From Deltaproteobacteria bacterium (GTDB taxonomy: Bacteria > Myxococcota > XYA12-FULL-58-9): DNA of 52,894 nucleotides. Both the position numbers and the translations under genes were made by a program. The stretch spans positions 1-52,894 of the forward strand of contig JACRCV010000074.1 in assembly GCA_016218825.1 (NCBI GenBank). The letters run 5' to 3'. Below, piece after piece: positions 39,197-52,894 of the stretch (the stretch's first letter is position 1; each line of letters starts with the position of its first letter). The notes below the pieces were generated by a model. The model saw nothing but the letters and a program-made list of their open reading frames with translations. It searched no databases and was not told the DNA's origin.

Positions 39197-41326
39197 ATGG
39201 GTGCATTTCTTGAGAGTTTTCGGAGTGTTCTCGATCCTACCTGGCAGTTCTACACCCCGTTTGGAATGCGCGAGGACGCGTCCCGGTTCACCTTCGAGAC
39301 CGCGCCCTTTGCCGACCATGCCGCGGAGGCGTGCTCGCCTCCAGCGATCGGCAGCTGGCTTCGAGCCGCCGCCGAGCTGTTGTTTGACTATGACCAGCTG
39401 CTCGCCCACGAGTGGCGACAACGCACCTGGACGCGTCTCATCGACGCTGAGATCGGCGCGCTGCGGCAAGGCGGCGACCAGGGCAGCGCGGACGCCGCGG
39501 ACCACGAGATGGGCGCGGTTCGCCCTCGGCTCCAAGCTCCGTGGGCCAAGGAAACGGCGCTCTTGGACCCCCTCGAGCTGATCAAGGCCCTGCCCGCCGA
39601 GTCCTGCCGACGCCTGCGGCACCGATTCGAGCGCCGCCGCCGGCGCGACGAGAACGCCTTCTGCGACCAGCTGTCGCTGCTCGTGACCCTCGCGCCGACG
39701 CGACAGGCGGATGTTCGCCGCCGGCTGAGCCTCGCCGAGATCCAAGGCTGCCTGCTGTACGGCGACGACGTCTACGCCTTCGATCTGGCGCTGCGCGATG
39801 AGCGCGGCCTGCTCCTGGTGTTCGCGTCCGCAGATCCGGCGGACACCGCGGTCACGGCGCGACTCGTCCCCGACCGAACGAGCTTCCGAGACGAGCGCGG
39901 CCGCGTCGTGACCATCGACAAGCGTGGGCAGGTCGTGCACGAGTCGACGAGCATCGGCTGCCTGCGACCACCACCGGTGTCGGCGCTGGCGGCCGCCGTC
40001 GCCCAAGTCCAGGCCGGCGGCCACTCCCCATTGCCGGCCCCGATCACGTTGCGACGCTATCCCCGCGGGGTGCAGGCGGCGATTCGCGCCCGAGAGCAAG
40101 ACAGCGAAGCGCTCCGGGTCCTCGCGCGGGCACCGATCATCGTGCAGGTGCGCGACTTCGACAAGCCCGTGCCGCTGGGCGTGGTGCGGGCGTGTGCCGG
40201 CGGCACCGGCGACCAGCCGCTGACCATCATGCCCAACCGATTCGGTACCGCCTTCGACTTCTCCCACATCATCTTCGACGGCGTGTGGGCCATCACCATG
40301 GCCGACCGCCTCACCCGCCGCGCCCAAGAGCTCTTCCGCGGCGAGGCCGCGAGTCGCACCGCCACCCCGGTGCCGGTGAAGCGCCTCGACCTGTCCGGGG
40401 TTCTAGTCACCGACAGGGCCGAGCGCGCACCACGGGTCCCCGCGGTCGCATACGGCGAGACGACCGCCGTAGATCTGGACACCATGCGCGCGCTGCGCCG
40501 CCGCCTGACCGATCGGGGTATCGCGCTGTCGGCGGGAGACATCCTCCTTCTCGGGTTGTTCCTGCATCACCGACGCCATGCCTTCGGCGCGGAGGCCGAG
40601 ACAGGCTTGGCGGCCCTCGAGGCAGCGGCGGCGCATGCCGTGGTCGAGACGATTCGCCGGACGCGTGCCGACGAGCGCCTGGGTGTTCCGGTGCCGATCC
40701 TCTTCATGGATGCCGCCCCTGTCGATCCGCGGCAGCGGCTGTTCATGGCCACGTGGCACACAGTGCCGGACGACGCGCTGTACGCCGTCCTCGAGGGATC
40801 GGCGCCAACCAGCGCCGCGAGCGTCGCTACGGCTTTGGCGGCCTTCGCAAGAGCGGCCGAGAAGTTTCGGAGTCAGCTCGCAGCCGGGGTAAGCCCGACC
40901 TTCGCCGCGATCGGGCCTCTGAAAACGTGTCCCGGCCCGTTTCGGAACGCCGCGCATCGACTACCGCTGCGCAGCGCCGCAGTCCGCCGCGGGGTCATCG
41001 GCGACCAGCTCTTCTCCAACCTCGGCCAGATGGCGCCCGGTTCGGCGATCACCCGCGTTTCCGGGGCCCGCGGCGACGTCGGCGATCGCGGAATCATCCT
41101 GACGACGCTCACGAACTGCAGGCGTGAGCTGTTCATCTCGATTCGAGACTTCCGTCCCTACGTCGGCGAGCTGTGCGACCTCGGACACCCCGACGCGGCA
41201 ACGGTGCTGGCGCAGGACTACGTGGACGGCTATGCGTCGACGACGAACGCGCTGGTCAAACGGCTGGCCGAGATCCTCGGCACGTCAGCGGTCGCGGCCG
41301 CAGCGCCGCAACGGCAATCGACTTGA
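39197..41326 (+). CDS. Unassigned acyltransferase-like protein with HxxxDG motif
   Basis: 709 aa, not matched to a named enzyme. The segment around residues 350-370 reads FDFSHIIFDGVW, with H357, D361 and G362 forming the HxxxDG active-site signature of the CoA-dependent acyltransferase superfamily (condensation, carnitine acyltransferase and BAHD-like). A later FSNLGQM segment near residue 610 and a TTLTNCRRELFISIRDF strand fit the C-terminal half of that fold. The N-terminal ~270 residues are Arg-rich, mostly helical and unrecognised. It has no signal peptide. It could esterify or amidate the PKS product or starter. It is divergent from the aminotransferase gene across 215 bp (38982-39196). 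That spacer holds only weak promoter-like words, for example TTGGTG at 39126 and TAGAAA at 39149 with 17-bp spacing. Confidence 0.6.
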   Translation: MGAFLESFRSVLDPTWQFYTPFGMREDASRFTFETAPFADHAAEACSPPAIGSWLRAAAELLFDYDQLLAHEWRQRTWTRLIDAEIGALRQGGDQGSADAADHEMGAVRPRLQAPWAKETALLDPLELIKALPAESCRRLRHRFERRRRRDENAFCDQLSLLVTLAPTRQADVRRRLSLAEIQGCLLYGDDVYAFDLALRDERGLLLVFASADPADTAVTARLVPDRTSFRDERGRVVTIDKRGQVVHESTSIGCLRPPPVSALAAAVAQVQAGGHSPLPAPITLRRYPRGVQAAIRAREQDSEALRVLARAPIIVQVRDFDKPVPLGVVRACAGGTGDQPLTIMPNRFGTAFDFSHIIFDGVWAITMADRLTRRAQELFRGEAASRTATPVPVKRLDLSGVLVTDRAERAPRVPAVAYGETTAVDLDTMRALRRRLTDRGIALSAGDILLLGLFLHHRRHAFGAEAETGLAALEAAAAHAVVETIRRTRADERLGVPVPILFMDAAPVDPRQRLFMATWHTVPDDALYAVLEGSAPTSAASVATALAAFARAAEKFRSQLAAGVSPTFAAIGPLKTCPGPFRNAAHRLPLRSAAVRRGVIGDQLFSNLGQMAPGSAITRVSGARGDVGDRGIILTTLTNCRRELFISIRDFRPYVGELCDLGHPDAATVLAQDYVDGYASTTNALVKRLAEILGTSAVAAAAPQRQST

Positions 41327-41424
41327 CGGCTTTCGGTGCCCACGTTACACCTCTGAAGGCCCCAGGAAGGTTGACGGTATTCCTCTGGTCGACTCCCCAG
41401 TGGTGAACTACTGGCGATCGTGGT

Positions 41425-41439
41425 ACCTCGCTTCGAGGT
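41425..41439. other. Small perfect inverted repeat upstream of the starter operon
   Basis: ACCTCG (41425-41430) and CGAGGT (41434-41439) are perfect complements around CTT. They lie 78 bp before the AMP-ligase start in the 190-bp gap after the acyltransferase-like gene. The repeat could be an operator or a small terminator. No convincing promoter was found in 41327-41516. Confidence 0.3.
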
Positions 41440-41516
41440 TGTCTGAACGACGAGTCTGTTCGAAGGGCCCGGGTCGGTAGCCACCGGACCGCGTCGAGCA
41501 GGGGCAGGGAGACGGC

Positions 41517-42854
41517 GTGCACTGGTTGTTCGAGACCTTCGCCGGCTACGGCGAACGGTTGGCGCTCTGCACCGGGTCGGAGACGGCCACGTATCACCAG
41601 CTGCTCGAGCGGGCGGGCGCCTGGGACCGGGAGCTCGCGCGCCGCGGCATCGGCCCCGGTCAGTCAGTGGCGTTTTGCGGCGACTACTCGGTCGCGACCA
41701 GCGCGCTGATCCTCGCGCTGCTCGCGCGCGGCAACATCGCGGTGCCGCTGACCGTCGCCACCCGCGACAACCATCCGCTCTACCTCGAGCTCGCCGAGAC
41801 CAAGGCCCTGATCGAGCTCGACGACGGCGAGCACTGGCGGCTCTCGACGCGGCCGGACAAACCCGACGCGCACCCGCTCCTCGCCAGCTTGCGGGCCGCC
41901 GAACGCCCTGGGCTGGTGTTGTTCTCCTCGGGATCGACGGGTACGCCGAAGGCCATCGTCCACGACCTCGAGAAGCTGCTCGCCAAGATCCCGCGGGGCA
42001 AACGCGCCTGGCGGTCCCTGGTGTTCCTGCTGCTCGACCACATCGGCGGCATCAACAGCCTGCTGCGGAGCCTGCTGAACGGCGGCACCGCGATCTCGAT
42101 TCGCGACCGCGCCCCGGACCAGGTCTGCGCGGCCATCGCCGCCGAGCGCATCGAGCTCCTGCCGACCTCGCCGACCTTCTTGAACATGCTCCTGATCTCG
42201 AGGCTCTACGAGAAGTACGACCTGTCGTCATTGGAGCTCATCACCTACGGCACCGAGGTGATGCCGGCGGCGACCCTGCGCGCCGTCCACCGGGCGCTGC
42301 CGAAGGTCCGCCTCAAGCAGACCTACGGCCTGAGCGAGTTCGGGATCTTCAGCACCCAGTCCGAGGGCTCGGAGTCGCTGTGGATGCGCATCGGCCGCGG
42401 CGAGGTCGAGACCAAGATCGTCGACGGCACGTTGCGCGTCCGCGGTGACACCGCGATGCTCGGCTACCTGAACGCGCCGTCGCCGTTCGACGCCGAGGGC
42501 TGGTTCGACACCGGCGACCAGGTCGAAGCGCGGGGCGACCTCGTCAGGATCCTCGGGCGACAGTCCGACGTGATCAACGTCGGCGGTGAAAAGGTCTACC
42601 CGGCCGAGGTCGAGAGCGTCCTCTTGGAGATGGACAACATCAGAGACGTCGCGGTGCGCGGCAAGAAGAGCCCGATCACCGGCCAGGTGGTGATGGTCAC
42701 CGTGGCGCTGCACGCCCCCGAGGACGTCGCCGCGCTCAAGCAACGGATCTGGGAGCATTGCAGCGGCCGGTTGACGCGGAACATGGTGCCGGCCGTCGTC
42801 GAGGTGGTCCAAGACCTGAAGGTCACCGATCGATTCAAGAAGGTCAGGGCCTGA
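41517..42854 (+). CDS. Discrete AMP-dependent acyl ligase (acyl-CoA/ACP synthetase family)
   Basis: 445 aa, ANL superfamily, shorter than the usual 500-550 aa because the N-terminal part is compact. The phosphate loop near residues 137-145 is intact (SSGSTGTPKA). Further motifs include QTYGLSEFG, a TGDQ motif with the ribose-binding Asp, GRQSDVINVGGEKVYPAEVE, and a C-terminal lysine in DRFKKVRA. It should therefore adenylate a carboxylic acid and load it onto CoA or a carrier protein. GTG 41517 has GGGAG at about 41507-41511 as ribosome site. The stop overlaps the next ATG (TGATG), indicating translational coupling. In context it is the likely functional starter-activating enzyme, because the ligase-like domain of the 2614-aa PKS is degraded. 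The substrate is unknown. Confidence 0.88.
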   Translation: MHWLFETFAGYGERLALCTGSETATYHQLLERAGAWDRELARRGIGPGQSVAFCGDYSVATSALILALLARGNIAVPLTVATRDNHPLYLELAETKALIELDDGEHWRLSTRPDKPDAHPLLASLRAAERPGLVLFSSGSTGTPKAIVHDLEKLLAKIPRGKRAWRSLVFLLLDHIGGINSLLRSLLNGGTAISIRDRAPDQVCAAIAAERIELLPTSPTFLNMLLISRLYEKYDLSSLELITYGTEVMPAATLRAVHRALPKVRLKQTYGLSEFGIFSTQSEGSESLWMRIGRGEVETKIVDGTLRVRGDTAMLGYLNAPSPFDAEGWFDTGDQVEARGDLVRILGRQSDVINVGGEKVYPAEVESVLLEMDNIRDVAVRGKKSPITGQVVMVTVALHAPEDVAALKQRIWEHCSGRLTRNMVPAVVEVVQDLKVTDRFKKVRA

Positions 42855-43585
42855 TGAGCGAACGACAGGTGGTGGTGGTGAGCGGCGGCAGCCGCGGCCT
42901 GGGTGCCGCCCTGATCCGCGAGCTGCTCGACGAGGGTCACGCGGTCGCGACCTTCAGCCGCACCGCGTCACCCTTCATCGACGAACAGAACCGGCGACGC
43001 GCGGCGGATTTCATGTGGCGGGCGGTCGACGGCATCGACTCGAAGGCGCTCGGCGGCTTCGTCCGCGAGGTCGACAAACAGTTCGGCCGCATCGACGCGC
43101 TGGTCAACAACGCCGGCATCCTCCTCGAGGGCCTGCTGTCGCTGACGCGCAGCGAAGACATCCACCGGGTCATCGGCGTCAACCTCGAGGGCCCGATCCA
43201 CCTGACCCGCGCTTGCGTCAAGGTGATGCTGCGACAGCAACAAGGCGCCATCGTCACCATCTCGTCGTTGAACGCGACCCGCGGCCATCGCGGCGTCGCG
43301 GCCTACAGCGCCACCAAAGCCGCTCTCGACGGCCTGACCCGGAGCCTGGCGCGTGAGCTCGGGCCGAGTCACATCCGTGTCAATTCGGTGGCGCCGGGCT
43401 TCTTCGAGTCAGAGATGACGCGCGGCATGGCGGAGGCGCAACGCCAACAAGTGCTCCGCCGGACCCCCCTCGGTCGCTTCGGCGCTCCCGAGGACATGAC
43501 CGGCGCGGTGCGGTTTCTACTGTCACCGGCGGCGCGCTTCATCACCGGCCAAACGCTCGTGGTCGACGGAGGTCTCACATGCTGA
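42854..43585 (+). CDS. FabG-like short-chain dehydrogenase/reductase
   Basis: 243 aa, classical SDR. It has the Rossmann motif SGGSRGLG at residues 10-17, NNAG in the middle, catalytic Ser138, Tyr151 and Lys155 (YSATK), and an SVAPGF loop followed by a GAPEDMTGAVRFL segment typical of 3-oxoacyl-ACP reductases. It should use NADPH to reduce a beta-ketoacyl carrier-bound intermediate. The ATG at 42854 overlaps the ligase stop. A longer upstream reading frame from 42758 only covers ligase coding sequence and is not used. The 3' end overlaps the following gene by 7 nt. It may be a starter-unit reductase working with the discrete ACP. Confidence 0.92.
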   Translation: MSERQVVVVSGGSRGLGAALIRELLDEGHAVATFSRTASPFIDEQNRRRAADFMWRAVDGIDSKALGGFVREVDKQFGRIDALVNNAGILLEGLLSLTRSEDIHRVIGVNLEGPIHLTRACVKVMLRQQQGAIVTISSLNATRGHRGVAAYSATKAALDGLTRSLARELGPSHIRVNSVAPGFFESEMTRGMAEAQRQQVLRRTPLGRFGAPEDMTGAVRFLLSPAARFITGQTLVVDGGLTC

Positions 43586-44568
43586 AGGAGACGGTCGAGC
43601 TCACCCTCAGCCACGTCGATCTCGGGACCCTCGGCGAGCAAGCGGCGATGACCCTGGTCGGCAACACCTTTGTCCACCGGCTGCTCGAGGGCAAAGGCCA
43701 CACCCTCAGCGAGGTCAAGGACGCGAACGGCCACGTCGCCTACCCCGGCTTCTTCATGACCCACCTGAGCGTGCCGCCCGCCCACCTGCTCGAGAAGCAC
43801 CGGGTGTGGGAGAAGGTCGGGGTCGGCATCGAGGTGACGAGCTTCGGCGGCATGATCGTCGAGTCGACCTTCGTTCTCGGCGCTCCCAACGAGATCCCCG
43901 AGGAGATCGACCAGCTGGAGGAGGGAACGCTGCCGATGGTGCGGGCGGCGAACATGTTCGTCCTCGAGGACAGCCGCGGCAACGAGCCGCAACCCTCGGT
44001 GCCGAAGCGCGACTGCATCGCCGACCTGCCGAAACGGACGACACCACCGGCCGCGGTCGCGCGCTTTGGCCAGGTGCAAATCCAAGGACGCGTCGATCCG
44101 GACTTCCGTCCGACGATGAGCGCGCGCGCGCCGGTGCGCTACCCGATCGTCGAGGGGCGCGACAGCGCCGCCGGCCACGCTCTCCTATTCTCGTCGTTCG
44201 TGCGCATCATGGACCACGCCTTACGAACGCTGCTCTGCGAGCAGGCGCCGACGCCGGTACCGGTCGAGCTCGTGCTCTGTTTGGCGGCGCTCGAGCGCGA
44301 GACCTGGTACCTGAACAACACCTACGGCGACCAGGTCGTGCTGGCAAAGGTCGGCGCGAAGCTGGAGCCGTGCCCGCGGGATCTCCTCGCCAAAGACAGC
44401 GGCAAAGTGGCGGCGGGGATCCTCAGTTGCTGCACCGAGCTGTACGAAGAGAGCACGAACAAGCTGCTGATCGCCTCGAAGGCGCGCCAGGTGTTCGCGG
44501 TGCCGGCGACGCGCAAGACCCTTCAAAAGGACGTCGAGCGTCTGCTCGCCAACCAGAGCAGCGTCTGA
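43579..44568 (+). CDS. LnmK / Pnap_2097-like double-hotdog biosynthetic protein
   Basis: 329 aa, similar in length and pattern to LnmK, the bifunctional acyltransferase/decarboxylase of leinamycin biosynthesis that makes propionyl-ACP from methylmalonyl-CoA, and to the related Pnap_2097 family. Visible features are an N-terminal hotdog with GNTFVHRLLEGKG and HVAYPGFFMTHLSV (residues ~30-60), and a second hotdog from about 175 with ARAPVRYPIVEGRD and a DHALRTLLCE helix. I assign the family by overall pattern. LnmK acts through an active-site tyrosine, but I cannot place it securely here. It lies between FabG and ACP in a coupled operon, so it should act on an acyl-ACP or load it. A dehydratase role is a possible alternative. 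Confidence 0.7.
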   Translation: MLKETVELTLSHVDLGTLGEQAAMTLVGNTFVHRLLEGKGHTLSEVKDANGHVAYPGFFMTHLSVPPAHLLEKHRVWEKVGVGIEVTSFGGMIVESTFVLGAPNEIPEEIDQLEEGTLPMVRAANMFVLEDSRGNEPQPSVPKRDCIADLPKRTTPPAAVARFGQVQIQGRVDPDFRPTMSARAPVRYPIVEGRDSAAGHALLFSSFVRIMDHALRTLLCEQAPTPVPVELVLCLAALERETWYLNNTYGDQVVLAKVGAKLEPCPRDLLAKDSGKVAAGILSCCTELYEESTNKLLIASKARQVFAVPATRKTLQKDVERLLANQSSV

Positions 44569-44603
44569 CCGACTCAATGCCGGTTGAACACGGAGGTGGC
44601 TCA

Positions 44604-44858
44604 GTGAGTGATGTGGCGGAGACGGTCCGCGCGACCGTACTGGAGATCGTCCGCAGGCAGCGCCCCGAAGTCCAGGCAGTCGTTGGCGAGCAAGCGCTGG
44701 TCGCCGAGCTCGGGCTGCGCTCGATGGACATCGCCGAGCTCGTCGCGACCCTCGAAATGAAGCTGAACGCCGATCCCTTCGAGGAGTTGGTCGCGATCAG
44801 CGACGTCAAGACGGTCGGCGATCTCTGCGCCGCCTACGCCAAGGCGGTGGCGGCCTAA
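44604..44858 (+). CDS. Discrete acyl carrier protein
   Basis: 84 aa from GTG 44604, chosen because GGAGG at 44592-44596 sits seven bases upstream; an ATG at 44577 lacks this. The fold is a four-helix carrier protein with the phosphopantetheine serine in ELGLRSMDIAEL, around residue 37. The Asp that normally precedes Ser is Arg here, and Leu after it is Met. It should be post-translationally loaded and present the starter to the ligase, reductase and LnmK-like protein, then hand it to the downstream PKS. The PKS gene starts 4 bp after its stop, so translation is probably coupled. Confidence 0.88.
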   Translation: MSDVAETVRATVLEIVRRQRPEVQAVVGEQALVAELGLRSMDIAELVATLEMKLNADPFEELVAISDVKTVGDLCAAYAKAVAA

Positions 44859-44862
44859 CTCC

Positions 44863-52707
<7,845 letters not shown>

Positions 52708-52753
52708 CCCTCCGGCGTTGCCGTGACCTGAGCGTCGCCGCTGCCCGGGGACG

Positions 52754-52769
52754 CCATAACTCCGCTCTA
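52754..52769 (-). repeat. Right copy of the 16-bp inverted repeat bracketing the locus
   Basis: CCATAACTCCGCTCTA is the exact reverse complement of positions 123-138. It lies 46 bp after the stop of the last PKS gene. Confidence 0.6.
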
Positions 52770-52791
52770 GACGCTCCGCGTTAGGAGTGTG

Positions 52792-52832
52792 AAGCGCATC
52801 CGATCCGCGCTGTGCCTGGTTTGGATGCGCTT
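52792..52832 (+). terminator. Hairpin downstream of the starter/PKS operon
   Basis: AAGCGCATCC (52792-52801) and GGATGCGCTT (52823-52832) are perfect 10-bp complements with a 21-nt loop; two more inner pairs (one G-T) extend the stem. It lies 84 nt past the PKS stop. No T-tract follows, as is common in very GC-rich genomes. It probably terminates the operon. Nothing else is recognised in 52708-52894. Confidence 0.55.
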
Positions 52833-52894
52833 GCCTTAGCGGGCCGCATGTCGCCCAGTGGGCGAGTTCTTGCTTGCTTTGGCTTCTGGTTATA

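Noticed and set aside
38982-39206. N-terminal extension of the aminotransferase
   Set aside because: The added ~75 residues are Arg-rich and unlike the family; the conserved sequence begins at ATG 38981.
42758-42853. N-terminal extension of the FabG-like gene
   Set aside because: It only reads ligase coding sequence in another frame; the SDR fold begins at ATG 42854, which overlaps the ligase stop.

Overview
The window is very GC-rich, gene-dense DNA. Its long modular polyketide synthase (PKS) genes and a Ser/Thr kinase fused to an AAA ATPase and TPR repeats point to a myxobacterium (Myxococcota). That assignment is inferred from gene style; no rRNA or other marker gene is present.

Layout: 190-3277 (+) holds a small SCP2-like lipid-binding protein, a glycine-cleavage-H-like protein lacking the lipoyl lysine, and a membrane Fe-S oxidoreductase of the HdrD/GlpC type. 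3274-7086 (-) encodes the kinase-ATPase-TPR regulator. 7355-17092 and 17148-36422 (-) are two giant PKS genes of 3245 and 6424 aa. 36483-37844 (+) holds a MaoC-like hotdog protein and a small helix-turn-helix protein. 37848-38981 (-) is a class V aminotransferase. 39197-41326 (+) is an acyltransferase-like protein with an HxxxDG motif. 41517-52707 (+) is a tightly packed operon: AMP-ligase, FabG-like reductase, LnmK/Pnap_2097-like double hotdog protein, discrete ACP, and a 2614-aa loading-plus-module-1 PKS.

Biosynthetic reading: the discrete ligase, reductase, LnmK-like protein and ACP probably prepare a starter. The 2614-aa protein (FAAL-like domain, ACP, KS-AT-DH-KR-ACP) would pass it to the 6424-aa protein (three full KS-AT-DH-KR-ACP modules plus the KS-AT of a fourth). 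The 3245-aa protein supplies DH-KR-ACP for that split module, one more full module, a thioester-reductase domain and a C-terminal SCP2 domain. All six modules carry DH and KR, none carries an ER, and every AT has malonyl-type motifs. The default prediction is therefore a conjugated hexaene released reductively as an aldehyde or alcohol. There is no thioesterase.

The most unusual features are: a dehydratase fold divided between two polypeptides; an SCP2 domain fused behind the reductase with a free-standing paralogue at the other end of the locus; a FAAL-like loading domain whose adenylation motifs are degraded; an H-protein-like protein without its lipoyl lysine next to an Fe-S oxidoreductase; and a perfect 16-bp inverted repeat bracketing the whole gene set.
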